The notes beneath the pieces were generated by a model. It did no database searches and was not told the DNA's origin. It saw only the letters and a list, made by a program, of their open reading frames with translations. Both the position numbers and the translations under genes were made by a program. Positions 22,995-33,709 of a DNA stretch of 64,000 bases are shown in pieces (positions within the stretch are counted from its first letter, which is position 1; every line of letters begins with the position of its first letter). This stretch comes from Corella eumyota (Eukaryota > Chordata > Ascidiacea > Phlebobranchia > Corellidae). The stretch covers positions 12,808,990-12,872,989 of the forward strand of contig OY720102.1 of the NCBI GenBank assembly GCA_963082875.1, in the 5' to 3' direction.

Positions 22995-23825
22995 AATGGA
23001 TAAAAAAAAATTAGAACTCTTAACTATGATCAAAGCGAAGGAGAACTGTTGGAATTGGTAAAATCTTATCCAGTTATAACTTCAAAATTAACAAATTCTT
23101 CTAACACAACTGCAAAAAAATGTTTGGGTTAATTTAACAAAAAAATTTAATTTAATCAATATATGATGCAATAGAACACCAAAAAATTTACAAAATTTAT
23201 ACAAAAATATTAAAAAGAAAGCCAAATCAGCTAATACAGAACAAAAAAGAGAAATTAGAAAAACAGAAGGTGGCCACCACCTAATCCCATTAGCTCTTTT
23301 ACACAAAAAGTCATTTGTGAGTAACAATTATATTTTTATGATAACCAAATAACACACAACGATAAATTTACTACAAATCTGCAAAACTTTGTTTTAAATA
23401 ATAACTCTTATTCCCAATGAAATCAATTCACTGCATAACAGTTTTGATGATGATGCCTTGCTGATTCTTGATCTTACTGGTAGCACCCCAGTCATGATCA
23501 AATTGTCACTGAATGTTCTTCAAATGAAGAAATTTTTATAGCATGTAAAGAATAACCAGGTTAAATTTCATGTTGTGAACATTATAACAAATTATAAGTT
23601 CTAGTTTTGAAAAAGAAGTCTTTAAAAAGAAAAAGCGATTCTGGTGAGGTAAGGGAGGCAAAAATGTTACTACTTAGGCAGGAAATAGAAAATAAAAAAG
23701 AAATTCATATACTAACCAAAAAGTTATTAATAAAGAACCAAGAAATAAAAATAAACATGATTTAAAAATGAAAGAACTTGAGATAAAAATAGAGTAAAAA
23801 TAGAGCAAACAAAAAATTTAAAAAA
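22995..23825 (+). pseudogene. Harbinger Myb/SANT-like second protein (element 2)
   Basis: Same layout as in element 1: a start near 22997 (MDKKKLELL), a Myb/SANT-like region to about 23325 and a coiled-coil tail near 23630-23825. It is shorter than the first copy because a segment between the two parts is missing. Frame breaks are present. Confidence 0.6.
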
Positions 23826-25009
23826 TTACAGAGGAGCATGTTTAAACAACTTTTATGAAATTTAAAAGTTTGCATATTTATTTATTGTATTATTTATGTT
23901 TTTATATTTTGTTACTCAAAAAAATAGTTATCAATAAAATTTAAATAAAAGGGTTTACTTTCCACTTTGCATGAATATAATACCAAAGCTTTTCTAGATT
24001 GAAAATATGATACTCTGTGCAAAATAGGTATTTACTGAGAGCAAAATGCTTAAAACCATCATCGCGCATTTCCTTCTTTAGCCAAGCCAGGGTGGACCGG
24101 TTTTAACTTCAACGACGTAAAAGTATTCTCTAAACTTTGTGACCTGCCCATTGTTAGGAATTGACAGGATGTTTGTAATTTCTAATTTCAATAACTACAA
24201 TAAAGGTTAAATATATTGCCCTTGTGACAACTTAATAAAATACTGCTTAAATAGTTAATTATAAATCTTTTAACTAAATTTATTTGGCAGAGCCCATTTA
24301 AAACTTAGGTTGTAACTGGCTATACACATTTTATATGCATTTAATAGGATACAAAAATAGGTAAAATACTTTACAATGATATGTCCGGTACATCACTGAC
24401 GATTTACAGACTGACTAAAGCCATTACAACCAGTACTAACTTACTAATTATACAACTTTGCAGTGCTGTTGTATTGTTTTCCATAGGCTACCTATGAATT
24501 ACCTATTGACTCTGTCCAAACGATCACAACAACTTTTAGGCCAATCTAGTTTTACTATTAGACTATTGCCGTAATTTTCTAAACTACAAACTCAAAATGA
24601 AACATTGCTGTTCCAGCAAAGAATGCACCACACGTATTAACAAGTTACTAAACCGATTAGACCTAAAAACTAATAAACCATGAAACAACTAAAAATTTAT
24701 TTTTGATAAAGTAGCTAATTAATTTTAAGTTTATCCGAGTTTAAACCACCTCAATCGGCGGGTTAACTTTTTAGCGATTTAACTCGACTTTAATTACTCC
24801 ACCCTAAGTGTGATAATAAGTAAATTTTAAGTTTAAATATTTCAGATAAATAACAAGTTATTAAAAATTAAATATTGGTCATTTTCATGTTACTTCAAAA
24901 TTTTAGTTATTATTATTATTTTTATAAAGTGTTTTGTTAACTATTTTTTATCTCAGTTATTTTAATTAAAGTAACTTTTAATTTAAGTAAAATATAAATT
25001 TTGTTTCAG

Positions 25010-25168
25010 ATAAAGTTGAACTTATCAGAGAACAAAATTGGTGATGAAACTGCAATATTACTGGGTGAGGTTATTGACAAGTTTGAGGAACTTGATATTA
25101 GTCGTTGTAACATCACAGAAGTTGGTGGATTGGCCATTGCTAGAAGTTGTTTAAAACTAACAAATACT
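25010..25168 (+). CDS. NLR-A LRR exon 4 (159 nt)
   Basis: It reads IKLNLSENKIGDETAILLGE, then ELDISRCNITEVGGLAIARS, ending TNT. The acceptor is tttcag and the donor gtgagt. Confidence 0.85.
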
Positions 25169-25864
25169 GTGAGTGTATTACTTTATTGCTTGGTATTTAA
25201 AGATTAATTATTTAAACAAGCACTAGATTTAAATAACATTTATATTAAAATTACTTTATGTAAAAACTAAACTTTTTTATTTAGTTTATAGAAATATAAA
25301 CACAATTTTATATTCAATTTTATAACAAGAAGTAAAAAAGTCACAATGCCCATTAACTTTAACAATGGGTCATTGTTAAGTTACAATTTATTGTATTAAA
25401 TTTAAATAAAATTATTTTTTGTTTTTCCTCAGGATCAAATTATTTAAAAATTAAAAGTTTTAAAGAAATATTTAAAACAAAATTACTTTATAAACTTTTG
25501 GAGAATTTTAAACTTAAAATAAACAAAAATAATTAAATTTATCAATTAATACATTATTTTTAGTAACATTAAACAAATTCAGTTTTAAACATTTACATAT
25601 TTTGGTTGATTTATTAAAAAAAATTTATTAATTAACAATAAAATTTTATTAAAACAATAAGTGTGATAATAAGTAAATTTTAATTAAAGTTTAAATATTC
25701 TAAATATATAACAAGTTGGTAAATATTAAATGTTGGTCATTTTTGTGTTACTTCAAAATTTTAGTTATTATTATTTTTATAAAGTATTTTGTTAAACTGT
25801 TTTTTATCCTAGTTATTTTAATTAAAGTAACTTTTAATTAAGTAAAATATAAATTTTGTTTTAG

Positions 25865-26023
25865 ATAAAGTTGAACTTATCAGTGAACAAAATTGGGGAT
25901 GAAGCTGCAACATTACTGGGTGAGGTTATTGACAAGTTTGAGAAACTTAATATTACGAATTGTCGCATCACAGAAGTTGGTGGATTGGCCATTGCTAGAG
26001 GTTGTTCAAAACTAACGAATACT
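25865..26023 (+). CDS. NLR-A LRR exon 5 (159 nt)
   Basis: It reads IKLNLSVNKIGDEAATLLGE, then KLNITNCRITEVGGLAIARG, ending TNT. It lies 855 bp after exon 4. Confidence 0.85.
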
Positions 26024-26559
26024 GTAAGTATATTACTTTATTGCTTGGTATTTAAAGATTATTTATTTAAACAAGCACTAGATTTAAATAACATTTAATA
26101 TTAAAATTTCTTTATATAAAAACAAAACTTTTTTATTTAGTTTATAAAAATATAAACACAAACTTATTTTTCAATTTTATTAACAAAAAGTAAAAATCGT
26201 CACAATGCCCATAAATTTTAACAATGGGTCATTGTTAAGTTACAATCTATTAATATGTTTTTTAAAATATTTTTGTATTTTTCCTATGTTGAAATAATTA
26301 AAAATTAATAAAATGGTTATTATTAAATTTGTGGTATAATTTAAGAAAATTGATGAATTTATTTTATTAATATTATTTTTAATTTATGTTAATTAGTAGT
26401 TTAAGTTATTTTATTTAAACTTAAAGTTTAACTTCACTTACTAAAATTAACTACAACAATTAAATTTATTGTTTCGAAAATAATTGGATTAATAGTTGTT
26501 TTAAATTAATTATTTGAATTAGAATAATTTTTAAATTAAGTAAAATATAAATTTTGTTT

Positions 26560-26590
26560 AAGATAAAGTTGAACATTTAAAATTAAAATT
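26560..26590 (+). pseudogene. Vestigial LRR exon start
   Basis: The phrase aaatataaattttgtttaag followed by ataaagttgaac copies the acceptor and first codons of an LRR exon. After about 12 bases the coding part is gone and intron-like sequence resumes, including the cacaatgcccattaac motif near 26657. The polypyrimidine end reads tttaag instead of ttttag. Block B has the same relic near 57150. Confidence 0.65.
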
Positions 26591-27011
26591 GATTTGTTTA
26601 AACAAAACTTTAATTTTTATTAAATTTATAATTTTGTAAAAAAAGTTAAACAGTCACAATGCCCATTAACTTTAACAATGCTCCATTGTTAAGTTACAAT
26701 CCATTGTATTAATGTTTGCTAAAATAAGTTTTAGTGTTTTTCCAGAATCAAATTATTTGAAAATTAAAAGTTTTAAAAATGAAAAAATGCAACATGTAAC
26801 CTAACCACAAGAACAATTTAAATCTTTAGAAAATGTTTAAATTTAACAATAATTATTTTTTATAGTTATATTAAACAAATTTAATTTTAAACATTTAAAA
26901 TATTTGAATCAATAAAATTTATCAAAAAGCAAATTATAATTTAACAATAAAACTTTATTTAAACTATTGGTGTGCTAATAACAGATTCTAATTAAAGTTT
27001 AAATGTTTCAG

Positions 27012-27540
27012 ATGAAAATGTTGATTATTAGCTACAACAATCTTGGAGATGAGTGTGCTGTTGCTTTCTCATCATGCCTCCACAACTTTCAATGCTTATG
27101 TGCATGGGATTGTGGTTTTACTGAGGTTGGGGAACAACTATTGAGGGAAGCAAGCAAAAAAGTTCCAAATATAGATCTGTAAGTTTTGTTTACTATACAA
27201 CATTATTTAAACATATTTACTATAGGACAAACATATTTACTATATTTAAACCCCTTTACAAGAATAAACTAAAACTAACTTTTAATAAAAGAGGTTTTTG
27301 ACACTTTTAAGACTACCTTTATTTTTGTAGATTAGTTATTAAATATTTTGATTTGTTACATTCTATTTTCAATTTTTTTTTTAAATGGTTGATAATTTTT
27401 AAGGCATACATTTACATTTTACTACGCAAAAAGAATAACTTCAAATTTAAAAACAAATACAAACCCCTAAAACACGTTAGTTTAAACCCTCTAAAACATG
27501 TTATTTCAACTGTCGATTTGTTTTATTTAGGTATTTATAA
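27012..27540 (+). CDS. NLR-A terminal LRR exon(s)
   Basis: Exon 27012-27178 reads MKMLIISYNNLGDECAVAFS, then CLHNFQCLCAWDCGFTEVGE, and ends KKVPNID before a gtaagt donor. Reading on without splicing gives a stop at once (CTG TAA). Splicing to the ttttatttag acceptor at 27530 gives two more residues then TAA at 27538-27540. Both routes end the protein here. This exon has a different sequence from the 159-nt units and is typical of a capping LRR. Confidence 0.75.
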
Positions 27541-28911
27541 TCAACCATCTTCCAGTGACAATGTAACTAAAGCAACAAATATTGTGAGTTTTCACCTTAC
27601 CATAAATATTAGTGATTTAATAAATTTTAAGTATTTGTTAAAATTATTTTTAAAAATGTTAATAATTTTACTCAATAATTAAATTAGATTTTAATAAAAT
27701 TACACCCACTTTTAACTAGGTTGTGGCTCTGAAATCATGGAAGCTTTGTTCATTTTGTTTGAAAAAAAATTTAAGTTCAAGAATAATTTATTTAAGTTCA
27801 AGAATAATTTCATTGTTAAAAAATGCATTTTAATGAGGAAGTGTGCACTTGCTTTACTAATATGTAGTTTTGTGTAGTTTTTAGTAATGATCTTTAGGTT
27901 TTAATGTTGTTATTTTCTATATATATTAAATGTTGGCAGGGAACCTCTCCTAATATAAAACTTTTGCATAAATGACAATATTAAACATTATTTTACTTGT
28001 ATTTTATTAACCTATAAAAACATTCAACTTCTTTAATGCTTTATATGTGCTACAATAGAGGCATATAGGGCATGGCTTTAAACTTTTCTTGTATTTGACC
28101 AGTTAAAATGAATTTTAAAGATGTATGTCAATTAGTACAAATACTATTTGAATGAAATTTTGAATCTTTTCTATTATTTGAAACCACGACATTATTTGAC
28201 TTGTCACCACTGTTGTATGTTAACCTGAATCTTATGTAATTATTATAGATGTGCTTTTAAATGTTTGTATTTTATGCAAATATTAATTCTTAACCGCTTG
28301 CTAAACAATTTGTAGAAGCGATTAAAGTTCCTAGTTATTCAGTAATATTGTGTTTTATTTGTACAATGCTTATAAGATCATGTTTAAATATCCAGCAATG
28401 TTAAATATTATTTAAAGTACTTTACTGGAACAAGTACAGTCTTAACAACCCCTTCTTTTTCCCCTTTCTTTGTCCAGTTTTTTTTCTTTATTTTCCCCCT
28501 ATTAATAATTATCCCACAAAATGACCTAAACCCATATTTGGACAAATAACTTAAATTTAAGAAAAGTTGCCCACAAACAATTTGTCTCCTAGTAAGTGTA
28601 TAGGGTTATCTTTAAAACAAAAAATTTACTCTTGACAAGCCTTTAAATTACATTTACAAGCCTACACCTATACACTTCCTTTTTAATAATATTAATCTCT
28701 TAAAATGTTTTGAGGATAAACGTTTACGCAACAACAGATGTTTTAACAAAAAAAAGTAAACACAAAACAGCGTAAACTTTTGCTCGTACAAAATTTTGGA
28801 TTTTTAGTTTTGCGAAAAATTTTACGAAATTGCACGAAATAATAAAATCAGTTTAAAAAGTTGTATTTAACTTATATATTTGGTCGTGGTCGGTGTAGTT
28901 GAAAGGTAACA
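27541..28911. other. NLR-A 3' region and TXNL4A-A upstream DNA
   Basis: It contains probable 3'-UTR sequence of NLR-A (a possible further donor gtgagt follows 27580) and then intergenic DNA. Block B 58124-59605 is the paralogue and keeps long identical stretches (for example gcagggaacctctcctaata), with indels. Short open stretches here are not conserved as frames. A candidate TXNL4A promoter would lie in the last 150 bases, which contain the conserved phrase acgcaacaacagatgttt. Confidence 0.45.
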
Positions 28912-31545
28912 ATGTCGTACATGCTTCCCCATCTTACAAACGGCTGGCAAGTCGATCAATCGATCTTAAACGAGCAAGAAAAAGTTGTTGTGATTCGGTT
29001 CGGTCACGATTGGGACCCGGCCTGCATGAAAATGGACGAGGTATTTAATGATTTTAAATACAAATAAGTTCAATAATGTTTAAGTTTTGTTACGGCGTCG
29101 AATTTTAATATTTTCACGTATCAAGAAACGATATTTTAGACAAAATTTTAGGTAAACTAGGCATAAGTTTAATATTTTTTGCTGAAAAAGTGGATTTGTA
29201 ATATTTTCTTAAACTTTTTTCGAAATATATTTTTTACATTTAAAGAAAGTTTAATTAAAATTAATTTATTAAAGAAAATTAAGTTTCTATAGAATAATAT
29301 GCTGTGTAGTGTTAAGGTGCCATAATTTTAAAACAAATTTTAAAAAACAAAATGTTTTATTGATAAAATTAAGTTTTTTTGATCATTCTGCGAAATATTT
29401 AATTTTGACGTTTATACAACACAAATATTTTGCTTTAGAATTCTGTATGTGACATTTTAATAAATCTACAATTTTTAATCTTTAGACCTTGTATAGTATA
29501 GCTGACAAAGTGAAGAACTTTGCTGTTGTTTACTTGGTTGACATTACTGAGGTGCCAGACTTCAACAAAATGTACGAATTATACGACCCCTGCACAACTA
29601 TGTTCTTCTACAGGTTGTTATTTACAGAATGTAATTTTGATGGTTTTGTTTTAGTATTGGGTATATTGTTAAGCATTAGGATGACTAACTTCTGGTTTGG
29701 GGTTCAATTCCCATTGGTTCTGTGAACCGACAACATGGGTAATGGTCAAAACACTTGGCTTCCCTACATGAGGTCCTAGGTTCAATTCATACTGCTCTCA
29801 TGCTGTAGTGCTCTTGAGTAAGGAGCTATAAATGATATAAACTTCTGCTGAACCAATGAAATTTAATCAAAGCACATAAACTTTAATAATTTAACTTTAT
29901 GCAAAGTATTTATATTCGGTATTTTCTACTAAAATTTGTAATTATATTTTTTTTTTGTATAAATATTAGAAAATTTTTTAAATCTTATTTTGTTTATTTT
30001 TTTAGATGCCAACATGAAAGTTGAATGGATCAAGTGTGATGTCATAGATCGTAGTAGTCTCATCTGTGCCGTACAAGGTTGTCATGTGGTTTTGCATAAG
30101 GCCAGTGTTGTCACTTACAAGGAATTAATTCCTTGCCAAAAATTTTGGAAAATAAACGTTGGAGGTAAGTATTGTGATGTCATAAGTGATGGGATTGTTA
30201 TAACAGAATCTGACAACATTTGTTTAAGAACTTAAATCGTGCAGATTTTTGTTGTTAAATATATTATGATGTCATATAGGTCAGGAACAATGAATGTGTT
30301 AAAGGCTTGTTGTGCAAACAATTTCGGTTATTGTCTCTACACGAGCTCAATCGAGGCTTTTGGACAGAACTATGGAACCACTAGTGGGCGGTAGTGAAGA
30401 CACTATTTACTGTTACTCTTCTGTGACATCATACAGAAGTACAAAGAAACCGCGAAGGAGCTCGTACTGGAGTGGAACGAAAAAAAAGATGAAAAATGGA
30501 AATATTTTAGGTAAAGTCACGTTTTTATATTTGTTTTTTTTTCACATTTTTATCCTCGATGTGGAAAAGTCGAACAAGTGTCCCAAACATAGAGTAACAA
30601 AATTTACCAACCCAGTTTCGAGTTGCCTGTAGCAGTTTGAGATATTATAAATAATAGTTGTCCAGTATTTATGTTGCTGATTAAGTGCTGGCACAGCATG
30701 AGTTCATACCGTTTATATCGCCTTACTCAAGGGCGGTAGGGATTGAATCCACAACCGCATGGTAATGTAGCAAGTGTTCTTACTACTTTTTTTTTATTAT
30801 TGACGTCATAATGTTTTGTAGAAATTGGTCACATGTGCACTTAGAGGTTCTGGTATTTATGGCAAGAATGACAAAGTCACCAAATCGATTCTTTTGCGCC
30901 ATCTTGCGACTAAAGTGATCAAATCTCTCACTCCACCAGAGGCGCTACAAACTCGAATGTACATTGAAAACGTGGCTTGGTGTCACATGATCGCGGCCAC
31001 GAAAATTCAGGTAAGGTGCTATAAACAATATGAACTCTTGCTGAGCCAGCACTTAATCAGCAGCACAATTATCAGGCAATTATAAACAATAATATCTCAA
31101 ACTGCCACAGGCAACTCGAGACTGGGTCGGAGTAACTGATGTTACTCTATGTTTAAGTCGTGCTTTAGACTTTTCCACATCGAGGATAAAGATAGATACA
31201 AAAAAAAAATATTCCGAACTACCAAAGGCAACTAAAGACTGGGTGGGGTAACTGATGTTGCTCATAGTTTAGGTCATGAAGTCAATCTTCCCATATCAAG
31301 AACGAATAAATACATGAAAGTTTAACAAATCAAATATTAAAATTAGGTTTAAAATATTTACAAATTATTAACTGAATAAAATTGTTTTCAGGAACAAGCA
31401 CATAATGATCGATCTTGTGACGGGAAACAACAACAAGATTAACTGGCCGATGGAGGATAAACAAGAAATGATTGACATTCTAGAGACAATATTTAGGAGG
31501 GCAAGAAAGGGGATGGGGTTGGTGGTTTCCCCAAAGGATTACTAA
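28912..31545 (+). CDS. TXNL4A: TXNL4A-A (DIM1 / U5 snRNP 15-kDa thioredoxin-like protein)
   Basis: Three exons: 28912-29040, 29486-29613 and 31392-31545, giving 136 residues. The protein starts MSYMLPHLTNGWQVDQSILN, followed by FGHDWDPACMKMDE, DITEVPDFNKMYELYDPCTT, INWPMEDKQEM and VSPKDY then stop. DIM1 is a thioredoxin-fold core component of the U5 and tri-snRNP spliceosome in the nucleus. The start is the family's invariant MSYMLPHL. The usual length is about 142, so the common STKYRY tail is missing. In exon 3 the normally invariant LGTGNNN reads LVTGNNN and RGARKGRGL reads RRARKGMGL, which may mark relaxed constraint. Intron 2 encloses HSD3B exons and SINEs. All splice sites are GT-AG. 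It could be a functional gene or a recent duplicate drifting to decay. Confidence 0.88.
29655..29862 (+). mobile_element. tRNA-derived SINE, apparently with two tRNA-like heads
   Basis: A first box-B-like part (ggggttcaattcccattgg) is followed by a second tRNA-like head (gtaatggtcaaaacacttgg ... aggttcaattcatac), then the body ctcttgagtaaggagctata. Lies in TXNL4A-A intron 2. The equivalent in block B is 62690-63150. Confidence 0.7.
30006..31010 (+). pseudogene. HSD3B-like fragment A1 (three middle exons) inside TXNL4A-A intron 2
   Basis: Exon a, 30006-30164, reads ANMKVEWIKCDVIDRSSLIC then GCHVVLHKASVV and WKINVGG; it is open. Exon b, 30285-30510, reads TMNVLKACCANNFGYCLYTS then SIEAFG. Exon c, 30822-31010, reads KLVTCALRGSGIYGKNDKVT then ALQTRMYIENVAWCHMIAAT. 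These match the middle of 3-beta-hydroxysteroid dehydrogenase/isomerases, membrane-bound SDR enzymes that make 4-ene-3-keto steroids. The first, NAD-binding exon and the C-terminal exons are missing, and exon b changes frame after YRSTKK, the YxxxK-like position. Exon c ends directly against a SINE. It cannot encode an enzyme. Confidence 0.85.
30535..30792 (-). mobile_element. tRNA-derived SINE in HSD3B-A1 intron
   Basis: Reverse orientation: tttatcctcgatgtgg (3' end), ttgctgattaagtgctggca, then box-B complement gggattgaatcc and box-A-like complement. The same insertion occurs in A2 (32270-32572) and B1 (60950-61255), so it predates the HSD3B duplications. Confidence 0.8.
31012..31315 (+). 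mobile_element. tRNA-derived SINE, 5'-truncated, fused to HSD3B-A1 exon c
   Basis: The body begins aaggtgctataaac immediately after the exon's CAG and gta, then ccagcacttaatcagcag, actgggtcggagtaactgat, gaggataaagatagata and an A run, followed by a second tail-like copy (ccaaaggcaactaaagactg). The junction is best explained by recombination inside a SINE. Confidence 0.75.
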
Positions 31546-31737
31546 ACAAAATATCAATATTAACGAGTAGGAATATTCTAAAATTTATTGGTTTGTTGTC
31601 AGTTTAAAAAAATGAAGTTTATTTAAAACACAAGATTTTAATAATTTAATTTTATGCGTGGTATTAAGTATTTATATTCGATATTTTTTATAAAATTTTT
31701 TTTTTTTTTTTAAATCTTATTTTGTTTATTTTTTTAG

Positions 31738-33709
31738 ATGCCAACATGAAAGTTTAATGGATTAAGTGTGACATCATAGATTGTAGTAGTCTCATGTCAG
31801 TCGTACAGGGATGTCATGTGGTTTTGCATATGGCCAGTGTCATCGATTACAAGGAATTAGTTTCTTGCCAAAAATTATGAAAAATAAAGGTTAGGTATTG
31901 TGATGTCATAAATTACGTCGTTGTTATATTAGAATTCGACAACATCGTTTATTTATTCTAGAACTTAAATGGTGGAGATTACTACAGCCTATTCTTTAAT
32001 ATATTATGACGTCATATAGAAACAATGAACGTGCTGGAGGCTTGTTGTGCAAACAATGTCGGTTATTGTCTCTACACGAGCTCAATCGAGGCTTTCGGAC
32101 CAAATTGAACCATGGAACCACTAGTTGGTGCTAGTGAAGACACTATTTACTGTTACTCTTCTGTGACGTCATACAGAAGTACAAAGAAACCGCGAAGGAG
32201 CTTGTGCTGGAGTGGAACGAAAAAAAAGGATGAAAAATGGAAACATTTTTGGTAAAGTTACATTATTTTTATTTTTTTTTTATGTTTTTATCCTCGATGC
32301 GGGAAAGTCGAACAAGTGTCCCAAACATAGAGTAACAATAGTTAGTTCAACCCAGTCTTAAGTTGCCTGTGGTAGTTTGAGATATTATAAATAATAATTG
32401 TCCGATAATTATGCTGCTGATTAAGTGCTGGCTCAGCAGAAATTTATATTGTTTATAACACCTTACTCAAGGGCGCTACAGCATGAGAGTAAGGGGGATT
32501 GAATCCACGACCTTATGGTGGTGTACCAAGTGTTCTTACTACTACACCACGCTGTCGGTCTACTCGGCATATAATTGTCTGCTTTTGTTCTTTTTATTAT
32601 TGACAGCATAATATTTTGTAGAAACTGGTCACATGTGCACTTAGAGGTTCTCATATTTATGGCGAAGATGACAACTTTACCAAATCGATTCTTTTGCGCC
32701 ATCTTGCGACTAAAGTAATCCAGTCTCTTATTCCACCAGAGGCGCTACAAACTCGAATGTACGTTGGTAACGTGACTTGGTGTCACGTGATCGCGGCCAC
32801 GAAAATGCAGGTAAACAAAACTTAGTTGTTCACTGCTTTATTATTGGGTTAGCGTGCAAAAGGTTTCTGGTTCGAGCACCACCACAGCCGTATATAGCTC
32901 CAGTTGTAACTAATATGTCTCCGCATGTTCTTACTGAAAATTAGGTTTTAAGTTTAGTGAAAAATATTGGTTTATATTTTGGTTATATTAAAAAATTCTA
33001 AGAAATTAACTTGTACTCTGACTATAACTTATATTGTACAGGAGTCCCCTTCTTTGGTTGGGGGAAACACCTACTTTTTGTGTGACGAAACTCCAGAATT
33101 ATCTTACCTGAGATTAAATTGGAAATTCTAGAAGCATTTGGGTTTTACCTTCCACAAGAGGGAGCCATTGTTGCCGTTTTGGTTGTTTATCCTCATTTCA
33201 ACGTTGGTTGTTTGGTGTTGTCAGGTGCTGGGTTGGTTTGGGATCAAAAAAGAGGTAAATATTCAGTTTATTGAGTAGTTTTTAGCTGGGTTACTGTCAT
33301 AAAGGTTTTACTTAAAACATATTCGCAAAAACGCCATTTTACCAAAAACATCGACCTAAATTTTGGTTAAATGTCGTGGTCTAAAACTTATCGCTTTGAA
33401 ATAAACCTCATACCTATTTGGATAATACTTTGGTTACGAGGGTCAGTATGTTAAGTTATTGCAAGTGTTAAACATTTATTTCATGTATAATACTTTTAAT
33501 GACAACTATTTTGTGATTTTTAGCCCAATATTACACCAAACATGGCCAAGTTGTCCTGCACAAGATTCACCGTCTCCAATCAAAAGTTTGTGGAACATTT
33601 TGGCTACAAACCAAAGTATAGTTGGCCTGAATCGTTGAATATAATGAAGGAATATGTGAACAAGATTGTAAATGAAGTAGAAAATAATAATTTGAAAAAA
33701 ATAGATTAA
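31738..33709 (+). pseudogene. HSD3B-like pseudogene A2 (five exons, no 5' exon)
   Basis: Exons a 31738-31894, b 32020-32251, c 32622-32810, d 33042-33254 and e 33524-33709. Exon a reads ANMKV then a stop. Exon b has a stop after EAFGPN. Exon c reads LVTCALRGSHIYGEDDNFTK. Exon d reads ESPSLVGGNTYFLCDETPE, SYLRLN and a membrane-like segment (WLFILISTLVVWCCQVLGWF in the B1 copy). Exon e reads MAKLSCTRFTVSNQKFVEHF, then GYKPKYSWPESLN and ends LKKID. Order and content follow the HSD3B C-terminal half, including the C-terminal membrane anchor. No Rossmann-fold exon lies upstream. A polyadenylation signal aataaa is at about 33767. Confidence 0.85.
32270..32572 (-). mobile_element. tRNA-derived SINE in HSD3B-A2 intron
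   Basis: Orthologous to the SINE at 30535-30792. Near full length: it keeps box-B complement gggggattgaatcc and the box-A side (ttactactacaccacgctg). Confidence 0.8.

Larger units (their letters stand above)
21385..24804 (+). mobile_element. PIF/Harbinger DNA transposon 2, degenerate
   Basis: TIRs gtgtggagttattaaag and ctttaattactccaccc with TAA on both sides (21382-21384 and 24805-24807). It is 3420 bp with the same gene order as element 1 and no nested MITE. It lies at the same site in the intron after LRR exon 3 that element 1 occupies after LRR exon 1, which suggests that one insertion was copied with its LRR unit. Confidence 0.9.
2809..27540 (+). pseudogene. NLR-A: NACHT-LRR immune-receptor-like gene, block A copy, disrupted
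   Basis: Exons inferred from splice sites and from comparison with block B: 2809-3360, 3591-3666, 4901-5050, 5464-5513, 6133-6205, 8180-8229, 8388-8460, 10138-10187, 10354-10423, 11974-13781 (NACHT), LRR exons 14703-14861, 19908-20066, 20766-20924, 25010-25168, 25865-26023, then 27012-27178 and a stop in 27531-27540. Phases agree throughout. NLRs are cytosolic STAND ATPases that sense danger through LRRs and oligomerise through NACHT. Lesions against copy B: the exon ending at 5050 has AT instead of a GT donor; a TAA at 11991-11993 replaces a CAA; about 10 nt are missing near 12920; further small deletions lie near 13190-13215. A short product from the ATG at 12171 could still carry the P-loop and Walker B. 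Probably a pseudogene, although assembly error cannot be excluded. The N-terminal region matches no domain I can name. Confidence 0.8.

Noticed and set aside
27353-27682. A 109-codon gene after NLR-A
   Set aside because: Composition is low-complexity F/K/N/L, the frame is not kept in block B, and it spans a splice acceptor.
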